A stretch of 5,651 nt of DNA from Candidatus Krumholzibacteriia bacterium. GTDB taxonomy: Bacteria > Krumholzibacteriota > Krumholzibacteriia > Krumholzibacteriales > Krumholzibacteriaceae. Location of the stretch: contig JAQVGR010000137.1 in the NCBI GenBank assembly GCA_028696635.1, positions 1 through 5,651 of the forward strand, in the 5' to 3' direction. The translations under genes were made by a program, and so were the position numbers. This document shows positions 1-5,601 of this stretch, piece after piece. Numbering within the stretch: position 1 is the first letter of the stretch; each line of letters begins with the position of its first letter. The notes under the pieces were generated by a model. It was given only the letters and a program-made list of their open reading frames with translations. It made no database searches and was not told the DNA's origin.

Positions 1-40
1 CCTGATATCCGGGGAATGCCACCGCCGGTTCGTGTGAAAG

Positions 41-55
41 AGGCGTTCTCCGCCT
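41..55 (-). terminator. Weak hairpin at the end of the fusion gene
   Basis: On the minus strand the sequence reads AGGCG-gagaa-CGCCT: a 5-bp GC-rich stem with a 5-base loop that starts inside the TAG stop codon of the ATP-grasp/phosphatase gene and is followed by CTTTC. The position fits a transcript end, but the stem is short and the T-run has only three bases, so it is at best a poor intrinsic terminator. Transcription may continue out of the window. Confidence 0.22.
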
Positions 56-1811
56 ACTCCCGGCGCGTGTGCAGCGCCATCCCGTCGACCGCCCGCCTGA
101 TCAGGGCGTACGTCCGGCGGAATTCACCGAGATCCCCGCCGTACGGGTCGGGTACCTCCCGGACCGGGGGATCGGCGAGCAGACCGATCATGAATGTCCG
201 GGAGCGCGCCTCGGGGAAACGGCGCTCGATCTCCCGGCGGTTAGAGTCGTCGAAGACGAAGACGATCTCCCGGTCCCCGACGGTCCCGGCGTCGATGAGC
301 GACGAGCGGTGAGCGGAGAGGTCGATCCCCGATTCCCTCGCCGCCTCGACCGCCTCGGGGGGAGGCCGGCGCCCCGCGGGGGCGAGGTATCCCGACGAGC
401 CGACCTCTATATCCGGGGGGAGGACCGAGCGGGCGTAGCGCTCGGCGTAGGGGCTGCGGCAGATGTTCCCCTTGCAGACGAAGTGTATCTTCCTCGACCG
501 GGCGAGGATCTCTCTCAGTCCTGCCGGACGGCCGCCCGCGCCGGGGGCAGCGGCGCGTCCGATCCGACCGCGCAGTTTCTTCATCACCGATCCCGCCAGA
601 GAAGCGATCTGCGCAAACCCCGGGAGCGGGTCGTCTATGACGAAGGTGTCGCTTCGCTCGCGCAGCAGCAGCAGGTGCCGCGCCTCGGCGAGGACCGAGC
701 CGAGCGGAAGGGTGTTCATGCGCGGATCGGACCTGTCGCGCGAGAGGTTGACGATGTTCCAGTGGATGTCGCTTGCGAGGTTGCGGCAGCAGATCCCCGT
801 CCGGTACCCCTGCCCGAACTCGCGCCGCCCCTCGACCAGCATCTGATAGAGGTACCAGGGGAAATCGGCCCCCGCGGCGAGCGCGAGCGGGAGGGAGCCC
901 CAGAACCTTCCGTTGATCTCGAGCAGCCGCCACTCCCCGGAGGTGCGATCGTGCCTGAACTCGAACATCGCTACCCCCGTGTAGTCCAGGGCGGCGGCGA
1001 TCCTCCGCGCGGCGTCGAGCATCCCGCCGTCAAGGGGGACGCTCCGCCGGTACGAGGACCCGCCCCCCCTGAGCGGCTCGTGGATCCGCTCGTGCCGGAA
1101 CGCGAAGAGTATCGTCCCCGACCGTGCGAGGATCTCGATCCCCGTCCCCCGTCCCGGGCAGTATCGCTGCGCGAGAACCCTCCCCCTGAGCAGCATCGAC
1201 TCCGCCAATCTCTCGAGCTCCCCGCGATCGAATGCGATCCGGACCCTGTTCTTCGAGGAGGGATCGAACGGGTCGAATGACGAGATCGGCTTGAGCACGA
1301 GCGGGAACCCGTGCGTGCGAGCGGCCTCCGCCGCCTCCTCGATCGATCCGACGGGCGATTCATCGGGGACGGGAACGCCGAGGGACCGCGCCAGCTCCGA
1401 GGTCTTCGACTTGTCCGAGACGATCCCGTGCGCTCGATCGGACAGCAGGCAGAGCCGCGCATGCCGGCCCAGCTCCTCTCTCGCGCGGCGCAGCGGGATC
1501 TCCGTCTCGTCGGTGCACGGGATCACCAGATCGAACGGCGCGCTCCGGACGGCTGCCAGGAGATCGTCCTCCCACAGTCGGCTCTCCGGAGAGTAGGGGC
1601 GGATCTCGTGGTTCCTCGCGATGTACCGCGACCGCAGCGCCGGGGCGCCGGGGGCGCACCATCCGGTATGGACCTCGATCCCCCTGCGTCCGAGGGAGCG
1701 GACGACCGAGAGGAACGCCCGCTCGTCGGTTCCGAGCACGAGGACGCGCCGGTGCACCGCGCCTCCCGGTCCCGCGGAAGCCGTCTCGTCATCGCGCGGC
1801 GTGCCAGGCAT
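54..1811 (-). CDS. ATP-grasp ligase fused to low-molecular-weight protein-tyrosine phosphatase
   Basis: This is a 585-residue two-domain protein, probably cytoplasmic. Residues 21-110 form a Rossmann-like pre-ATP-grasp domain (RVLVLGTDE). Residues 130-325 are the ATP-grasp core: nucleotide-binding lysine in FPLVLKP (K174), the glycine-rich PGRGTGIEIL segment (219-228), HERIHE (240-245) and GGGSS (249-253), then metal-ligand residues E284 and E298/N300 in LLEINGRFWGS. This pattern resembles predicted ATP-dependent carboligases (COG3919-like) of polysaccharide loci, which join a carboxylate to an amine or similar nucleophile; the substrate cannot be read from sequence. After a basic Ala/Gly/Pro linker (about 410-438), residues 441-580 are a complete LMW-PTP: P-loop VCKGNICRSP with nucleophile C446 and R452, and the general-acid loop DPYGG with D555. 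Such phosphatases often act on tyrosine kinases of capsule or exopolysaccharide export. The ATG at 1811 is chosen for its upstream GAGGGAG; a GTG at 1757 would still keep the Rossmann strand. It overlaps the deacetylase gene by 23 bp. Domain calls are strong; the joint role is inference. Confidence 0.9.
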   Translation of the reverse strand: MPGTPRDDETASAGPGGAVHRRVLVLGTDERAFLSVVRSLGRRGIEVHTGWCAPGAPALRSRYIARNHEIRPYSPESRLWEDDLLAAVRSAPFDLVIPCTDETEIPLRRAREELGRHARLCLLSDRAHGIVSDKSKTSELARSLGVPVPDESPVGSIEEAAEAARTHGFPLVLKPISSFDPFDPSSKNRVRIAFDRGELERLAESMLLRGRVLAQRYCPGRGTGIEILARSGTILFAFRHERIHEPLRGGGSSYRRSVPLDGGMLDAARRIAAALDYTGVAMFEFRHDRTSGEWRLLEINGRFWGSLPLALAAGADFPWYLYQMLVEGRREFGQGYRTGICCRNLASDIHWNIVNLSRDRSDPRMNTLPLGSVLAEARHLLLLRERSDTFVIDDPLPGFAQIASLAGSVMKKLRGRIGRAAAPGAGGRPAGLREILARSRKIHFVCKGNICRSPYAERYARSVLPPDIEVGSSGYLAPAGRRPPPEAVEAARESGIDLSAHRSSLIDAGTVGDREIVFVFDDSNRREIERRFPEARSRTFMIGLLADPPVREVPDPYGGDLGEFRRTYALIRRAVDGMALHTRRE

Positions 1812-2775
1812 GATACTCCCTCAGGGTCGAGCCCCTGAATCGTCCGGCGGCGGCATCGAACAGGTATTCGATGTCGCGGTAGAGGGCCTCGACGCTCTCC
1901 GCGGTCCTGAACCGGGGGCTGCCCCCCGGCATCAGCTCGGACGAATGAAGCATGAACTCGGCGTAATCCTTCCCGCGGTCGAACGTATCCTCGAGGATGG
2001 CGGCCATGTCGAGGCGGTTTCGCCCGTTCGGCCTGAGCCACGAGACGGGCCTGCTCGCGCGGTCGAGCGCCCTGGCGAGCAGCGGGTTCCAGGCGACGGC
2101 CGCGGCCGCCGCCCGCCTGGCAGCGCCGCCCCTGCGCACTATCGTGACCGGCACCTCGAGCAGGGGGAGATCGCCCTCCCGCGAGATGTCGTCCCGGTCG
2201 AGGAAGTACGAGCGCTCCGGGAACCCCCGAAAATCGGGCCCCCCGCTGCCGCCGGGAGCGCCGGGGTACCGCCTCCACGAGACGTGCGGGGTGACCGAGC
2301 AGTCGACGAGGTATCCCCTGGCGGCGAGCATCCGCGCGTACCTCGCGTCGAATCCCCATCTGCCGGCCCGGTGGCTGGCCACGGCGGCCTGGAAGGTGTC
2401 CTCGAGCAGGGCGGTCATGAATCCGATCTTCTCCTCCATGACGCGGTCGGGATACTCGGTCAGGTAGGGCTGGCCGGCGTGGTCCGCCCCGGAGAGCGGA
2501 TGCGGCGGGGGGGTGTTCCACGCGTGAAGGTGCATCCCGATCTCCCCGGCCTTTCTCTCGAGGACATCGCGGGCGAACTCGACGAATGCGGGGGCGACGG
2601 CCATCTCGTACGACACCAGCCAGGTCGGCCGCAGCGAGTATCTCTCGCAGAGGGCCTGGAACCGGGGCAGCAGCCGCGCGTTTCGCGTGCCGATCTCCCG
2701 GCTCCCCGACCAGAGATCGTCGCCTTCCGTGTCCATGGTGACCAGCAGGAACGGCTTATTTCCGGTCTCCGGCAT
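1789..2775 (-). CDS. Polysaccharide deacetylase family protein (variant NodB fold)
   Basis: This is a predicted metal-dependent carbohydrate-esterase-4-like hydrolase that would remove N-acetyl (or related acyl) groups from a surface or cell-wall glycan. From the chosen start it has 328 residues. FLLVTMDTEGDD (9-20) supplies the catalytic/metal aspartates near the N terminus. EIGMHLHAW (78-86) is the histidine motif, here H82-x-H84 rather than the textbook HxxxH. SHRAGRWGFD (134-143) is the conserved arginine/glycine motif, VTPHVSW (161-167) and LLEVPVT (205-211) are core strands, and FMLHSSEL (274-281) carries the late histidine H277. This set matches the WalW-like deacetylases found beside glycosyltransferases. 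No signal peptide or membrane segment is visible, so it may act in the cytoplasm on a lipid-linked precursor. Start choice: ATG 2775 puts the first NodB strand at residue 9, as usual. An in-frame ATG at 2844 would add 23 poorly conserved-looking Arg/Ala-rich residues and also lacks a Shine-Dalgarno site. It overlaps the downstream fusion gene by 23 bp. Confidence 0.85.
   Translation of the reverse strand: MPETGNKPFLLVTMDTEGDDLWSGSREIGTRNARLLPRFQALCERYSLRPTWLVSYEMAVAPAFVEFARDVLERKAGEIGMHLHAWNTPPPHPLSGADHAGQPYLTEYPDRVMEEKIGFMTALLEDTFQAAVASHRAGRWGFDARYARMLAARGYLVDCSVTPHVSWRRYPGAPGGSGGPDFRGFPERSYFLDRDDISREGDLPLLEVPVTIVRRGGAARRAAAAAVAWNPLLARALDRASRPVSWLRPNGRNRLDMAAILEDTFDRGKDYAEFMLHSSELMPGGSPRFRTAESVEALYRDIEYLFDAAAGRFRGSTLREYHAWHAAR
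1816..1822 (-). promoter_or_regulatory. Ribosome binding site of the ATP-grasp/phosphatase gene
   Basis: The minus strand reads GAGGGAG with 4 bases between its end and the ATG at 1811 (6 bases if GAGGG is the pairing core). It lies inside the 3' end of the deacetylase coding sequence, so the second gene is probably translated by coupling or re-initiation. This supports the 1811 start over the later GTG at 1757. Confidence 0.55.
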
Positions 2776-2782
2776 GGGCAGG

Positions 2783-2812
2783 ATAGTACCGGGGCCTCCC
2801 CGCCGACTGCAA
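2783..2812 (-). promoter_or_regulatory. Candidate promoter of the deacetylase operon, possibly leaderless
   Basis: On the minus strand TTGCAG (2807-2812) and TACTAT (2783-2788) are 18 bases apart. The -10-like box ends 7 bases before the ATG at 2775, so transcription would begin at or next to the start codon. No Shine-Dalgarno sequence is seen before that ATG. The hexamers match the sigma-70 consensus at 3 of 6 and 4 of 6 positions, so this is suggestive only. If the 2844 start were used, this site would lie inside the gene and be meaningless. Confidence 0.35.
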
Positions 2813-2889
2813 GCATTCAAAGCGCGGCGGGCGGCCGGCGGCATGGGCCGGGGGAGCGGGGTTCCATGCGCCTAAGCGTCATTTTGCGC

Positions 2890-2919
2890 CTGTTCCCCGC
2901 CCGCCGTTGCCGCTATAAT
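2890..2919 (+). promoter_or_regulatory. Sigma-70-type promoter of the glycosyltransferase gene
   Basis: TATAAT at 2914-2919 is a perfect -10 hexamer and stands out in this GC-rich sequence. The -35 region is weak: CTGTTC (2890-2895) or TGTTCC (2891-2896) lies at 18 or 17 bases, while the better-looking TTGCGC (2884-2889) is 24 bases away, too far for a normal spacer. Transcription would start near 2926, giving a leader of about 40 bases before the ATG at 2968. The poor -35 suggests a need for an activator. Confidence 0.55.
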
Positions 2920-2953
2920 CGCCCGCACCGGCCTCGCCGGCGCAGGCGCGGCC

Positions 2954-2958
2954 AGGAG
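2954..2958 (+). promoter_or_regulatory. Ribosome binding site of the glycosyltransferase gene
   Basis: AGGAG lies 9 bases before the ATG at 2968. It decides the start: the open frame continues upstream for more than 1.3 kb antisense to the deacetylase and fusion genes, but the recognisable N-terminal glycosyltransferase strand (KILIVTSTL) begins right after this ATG. Confidence 0.7.
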
Positions 2959-2967
2959 ACGCGCGCG

Positions 2968-4164
2968 ATGAAGGAACACGCGAAGATACTCATCGTCACC
3001 AGCACCCTCACCGGGGGCGGGGCGGGAAACCACATCCTGTCGCTCTGCAGGTATCTCAGGTCGGTATCGATCGATCCGTTCGTCCTGACCATCGCGGCGC
3101 GCAGGCAGGAGCTCGAGGAGAGGCTGGAGAGCGAAGGGGTCCCGATCCTCCGCCATCCGCTCCGCTCGCTGATCGGGATCCTGTCGAGGAAGTACCGTTC
3201 GGGACTGAGGCGGACGGTCGAGTCGGTCGATCCCGATATCGTGCACGCTCACCAGTATCACGGGGAGATGACGGCCAGGGTTGCCGCCCGCTACACGCGC
3301 GCGCCGCTCGTCGTCACCAGGCACAGCTCCGGCCTCGAGTTCAGCGGGACCAGGAGAGCGCTCGCTCGTATCGCCGCGGGCCGGATCGGGGCGGCGATAG
3401 CGGTGAGCGGCGACGCCGCGCGCGAGGCCGTGTCGACGGGGGTGCCGGCGGCGAAGATCTCGGTGATCCCGAACGGCGTCGATACGTTGCGGTTCAGGGC
3501 CCTCGACGGACCGGAGAAGGCAGCGCGCAAAAGGGAGATCCTCGGGGAGTACTTCCCCGGGGATTGTCCTCCCGATACCGTCCTCGTCGGAGCGGCCGGG
3601 GCGCTCAAGCCGGTGAAGAACCACGCGCTGTTCCTGCGCGTCGCCTCGAGGGCGGTCCGCGCCGATCCGTCACTGCGGGAGCGGCTCAGGTTCATCGTGG
3701 CCGGGGAGGGAGAGCTGCGGGGCGAGCTGGAATCGCAGATCGCCTCCGCCGGCCTGGCCGGGCACGTCGCCCTGCCGGGGTACATCGACGGGCTCGACGA
3801 CCTGCTCCCCTGTCTCGATATATTCCTGGTGACCTCGAGGTCCGAGGGGGTGCCGATCGCCCTGCTGGAGGCGATGTCGTCGGGGGCCGCCTGCGTGGCG
3901 GGGGATGTGGGCGATATAGCGGAGATTCTGGGCGATGCGGGGCTCGTGATGCGCCCCGGGGATGAGGACGGCTTCGTCGAGGCGGTCGGGCGGTTGGCCG
4001 CGGACGGGGCCGGGAGGACCGAGATCGGAAGGCGGGCCCGGGTCAGGGCCCTCGAGCGATTCGACGTGGAGATATGGGGGGCACGGACCGTCTCCGTGTA
4101 CGAAAAGCTCCTCGGGGGGGCGTGGGGCGAGCATGCCTCGCGCCGCCGTGCGATTCCGAGATGA
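2968..4164 (+). CDS. Glycosyltransferase family 4 (GT-B fold)
   Basis: This 398-residue retaining glycosyltransferase is predicted to transfer a sugar from a nucleotide-sugar donor to a growing glycan or lipid-linked acceptor at the cytoplasmic membrane face. The N-terminal half (1-175) has the first strand KILIVTSTL followed by the glycine loop GGGAGNH (16-22), VDPDIVHAHQYHGE (87-100) with acceptor-side histidines, LVVTRHS (114-120) and AIAVSGDAAREAV. The hinge carries VIPNGVD (166-172). The C-terminal GT4 half (176-385) has GALKPVKNHALFL (211-223), with the usual phosphate-contacting lysine region, then FIVAGEGELR (242-251), LPGYIDGLDDLL (269-280), and the E-x7-E motif with E293 and E301 in SRSEGVPIALLEAMSSG. 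Length is normal and no membrane segment is evident. Donor sugar and linkage cannot be read from the sequence. The divergent deacetylase and ATP-grasp/phosphatase genes point to a surface polysaccharide pathway. Its stop lies 30 bp from the end of the convergent decarboxylase gene. Confidence 0.92.
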   Translation: MKEHAKILIVTSTLTGGGAGNHILSLCRYLRSVSIDPFVLTIAARRQELEERLESEGVPILRHPLRSLIGILSRKYRSGLRRTVESVDPDIVHAHQYHGEMTARVAARYTRAPLVVTRHSSGLEFSGTRRALARIAAGRIGAAIAVSGDAAREAVSTGVPAAKISVIPNGVDTLRFRALDGPEKAARKREILGEYFPGDCPPDTVLVGAAGALKPVKNHALFLRVASRAVRADPSLRERLRFIVAGEGELRGELESQIASAGLAGHVALPGYIDGLDDLLPCLDIFLVTSRSEGVPIALLEAMSSGAACVAGDVGDIAEILGDAGLVMRPGDEDGFVEAVGRLAADGAGRTEIGRRARVRALERFDVEIWGARTVSVYEKLLGGAWGEHASRRRAIPR

Positions 4165-4179
4165 CCGCCTGTCCGCGCC

Positions 4180-4193
4180 GCGGGCTGCCCCGC
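4180..4193. terminator. Short hairpin between convergent genes
   Basis: GCGGG-ctgc-CCCGC forms a 5-bp all-GC stem in the 30-bp gap between the glycosyltransferase stop and the decarboxylase beta-subunit stop. It could slow polymerase coming from either side, but no T-run follows on either strand, so an intrinsic terminator is not well supported. Confidence 0.2.
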
Positions 4194-4194
4194 C

Positions 4195-5547
4195 CTACCG
4201 GCACAGCGCGAGGAGGACCCCCGCCGCGACGGCGGAGCCGATCACGCCGGCCACGTTGGGACCCATCGCGTGCATCAGCAGGAAGCTGTTCCTGTTCGCC
4301 TGGAGTCCGATCGTCGTCACCACGCGCGACGCCATCGGAACGGCGGAGACGCCGGCCGCTCCGATGAGCGGGTTGATCTTGTCCCTGCTCAGCAGGTTCA
4401 TCAGCTTGGCGAGCAGGACGCCGGCGGCGGTGCCGATCGAGAAGGCGAAGAGCCCGAGAAAGAGGATGCCGAGCGTCTCGTAGTGGAGGAACTGGTCGGC
4501 GGCGAGCTTCGATCCGACGGTGAGCCCGAGCAGGATGGTGACCGTGTTGATCAGCTCGTTCGCGGCGGTGTGCGACAGCCGTTCGACCACTCCCGACTCC
4601 CTGAGCAGGTTGCCGAACATCAGCATCCCGATCAGCGGGGTCGCGCTGGGGAGCAGGAGGATGCACAGCCCGAGGACGGGCAGCGGGAAGAGGATCTTCT
4701 CGATCGGCCGCACCTCCCGCAGCTGCCGCATCTCGATGGCGCGCTCTTTTTTCGTGGTGAGCAGCTTCATGATCGGCGGCTGGATGATCGGGACCAGGGC
4801 TATGTACGAGTAGGCGGCCACCGCGATCGCGCCGAGCATGTGGGGGGCGAGGCGGCCGGCCAGGTAGATCGCCGTCGGCCCGTCTGCGCCGCCGATGATG
4901 CCGATCGCCGCGGCCTCCTGTATCGAGAAGTTTATCCTCCCGGTCATTCCTGAGAGCGCCAGGGCTCCGATGAGAGTGCCGAAGATGCCGAACTGGGCCG
5001 CCGCGCCGAGCAGGGCGGTCTTCGGGTTGGCGATCAGGGGGCCGAAATCGGTCATCGCCCCGACCCCCATGAATATCAGGAGGGGGAAGAGACCGGTCTG
5101 CAGCCCGAACGCGGAAAGCAGGCCGAGAAATCCGTCCGGTCCGGCGATCCCCGCAAGCGGTATGTTCGAGAGGATCCCGCCGAACCCGATCGGCAGCAGG
5201 AGGAGCGGCTCGAACCTTCTGCGGATCGCGAGGTAGATGATATAGCAGCTCAGCGCGATCATGATGATCTGCCCCAGCCCGACGCGGAGCCGGGACCCGG
5301 CCGCGGCGCCGGGCTCCTCGCCCGGCAGGGGGGTGCGGCCGAGAATGGCCGATATGCCGGTCGAATGCCACATCTCCTCTATCTGCCCGCGGACCGTGGT
5401 ACGGTCGGCCGCCGCCGAATCCGCGCCGGCGACGTCGCGCGGCGGCGCCCCGGCGGGGGCGCGCTCCGGCGCGGCCGCCGCCGACCATACGCTCAGGGCG
5501 CATATCACGATCAGCGCGAGGAGCCATGCGACGCCGGTGCCCCGCAT
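4195..5547 (-). CDS. Sodium ion-translocating decarboxylase, beta subunit (OadB/GcdB/MmdB family)
   Basis: This is the integral-membrane subunit of a biotin-dependent decarboxylase pump: it decarboxylates the carboxybiotin carrier and exports Na+. From the chosen start it has 450 residues. GIIGGADGPTAIYLA (216-230) contains D222, matching the essential D203 of Klebsiella OadB as I recall it; Y248 in AAYSYIALVP and N392, G396, S401 and R408 in the NPLIGAAGVSAVP segment match the other essential residues recalled (Y229, N373, G377, S382, R389). MGVGAMTDFGPLIANPKT (160-177) and FLLMHAMGPNVAGVIGS (422-438) are also family signatures. Roughly ten hydrophobic segments run from residue 91 to the end. 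The N terminus is odd: a signal-peptide-like stretch (1-26), then an Ala/Pro-rich spacer to about 90. ATG 5547 is chosen because GGGAG lies 7 bases upstream and it gives a compact signal peptide; ATG 5592 would add 15 polar residues. Substrate (oxaloacetate, glutaconyl-CoA or methylmalonyl-CoA) depends on the alpha subunit, which is not in the window. Confidence 0.93.
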   Translation of the reverse strand: MRGTGVAWLLALIVICALSVWSAAAAPERAPAGAPPRDVAGADSAAADRTTVRGQIEEMWHSTGISAILGRTPLPGEEPGAAAGSRLRVGLGQIIMIALSCYIIYLAIRRRFEPLLLLPIGFGGILSNIPLAGIAGPDGFLGLLSAFGLQTGLFPLLIFMGVGAMTDFGPLIANPKTALLGAAAQFGIFGTLIGALALSGMTGRINFSIQEAAAIGIIGGADGPTAIYLAGRLAPHMLGAIAVAAYSYIALVPIIQPPIMKLLTTKKERAIEMRQLREVRPIEKILFPLPVLGLCILLLPSATPLIGMLMFGNLLRESGVVERLSHTAANELINTVTILLGLTVGSKLAADQFLHYETLGILFLGLFAFSIGTAAGVLLAKLMNLLSRDKINPLIGAAGVSAVPMASRVVTTIGLQANRNSFLLMHAMGPNVAGVIGSAVAAGVLLALCR

Positions 5548-5554
5548 GAACGAT

Positions 5555-5559
5555 CTCCC
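5555..5559 (-). promoter_or_regulatory. Ribosome binding site favouring the 5547 start of the beta subunit
   Basis: The minus strand reads GGGAG with 7 bases to the ATG at 5547. The competing ATG at 5592 has GGAG only 4 bases away, which is closer than usual. This spacing, and the signal peptide it would place at the very N terminus, favour 5547. Confidence 0.5.
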
Positions 5560-5601
5560 GTCTTTTCCCCGCTGCGCGTCGCGTGTTCCCATATCGCTCC
5601 G

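Larger units (their letters stand above)
2776..2967. other. Divergent intergenic region between deacetylase and glycosyltransferase genes
   Basis: About 190 bp separate two divergently read genes. It holds a perfect TATAAT for the plus-strand gene, a weaker promoter-like pair for the minus-strand gene, a 7-base direct repeat TGCGCCT (2867-2873 and 2885-2891) next to the plus-strand -35 zone, a very G/C-rich block at 2821-2842, and a small hairpin in the plus-strand leader (CCGGC-ctc-GCCGG, 2928-2940). No convincing small gene lies within it. A shared regulator for both directions is possible but not shown. Confidence 0.6.

Noticed and set aside
1..22. Possible GTG start of a next minus-strand gene (V/M-AFPGYQ) running off the left edge
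   Set aside because: Only seven codons are visible, with no clear Shine-Dalgarno sequence before the GTG. There is not enough evidence to call a gene.
582..584. Internal ATG (M410 of the fusion protein) as a separate start for the phosphatase half
   Set aside because: The upstream GCGGGATCGGTG gives only a weak ribosome binding site, and the reading frame continues unbroken from the ATP-grasp half, so one fused product is simpler.
69..1280. 403-residue plus-strand open frame opposite the ATP-grasp/phosphatase gene
   Set aside because: It is a mirror of a real GC-rich gene. Its composition is Pro/Arg/Asp-rich, there are no recognisable motifs, and the opposite strand carries two intact catalytic domains.
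1523..2521. 332-residue minus-strand open frame overlapping the deacetylase and fusion genes
   Set aside because: It is a frame-shifted shadow of two recognised genes, with Arg/Gly/Pro-rich low-complexity content.
2928..2940. CCGGC-ctc-GCCGG hairpin in the glycosyltransferase leader as a riboswitch or attenuator
   Set aside because: It has a five-base-pair stem only, with no leader peptide, no T-run and no conserved aptamer core; such stems are expected by chance in this base composition.
1621..2967. In-frame upstream extension of the glycosyltransferase reading frame, giving a protein of 847 residues
   Set aside because: The added 449 residues lie antisense to the deacetylase and fusion genes, are Arg/Pro/Gly-rich and show no domain. 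The true start at 2968 has its own promoter, ribosome binding site and the family's first strand.
4043..5527. 494-residue minus-strand open frame in another frame of the decarboxylase beta-subunit gene, running into the glycosyltransferase
   Set aside because: It is Arg/Pro/Ala-rich with no hydrophobic segments or motifs, and it shadows an unmistakable membrane protein in the neighbouring frame.
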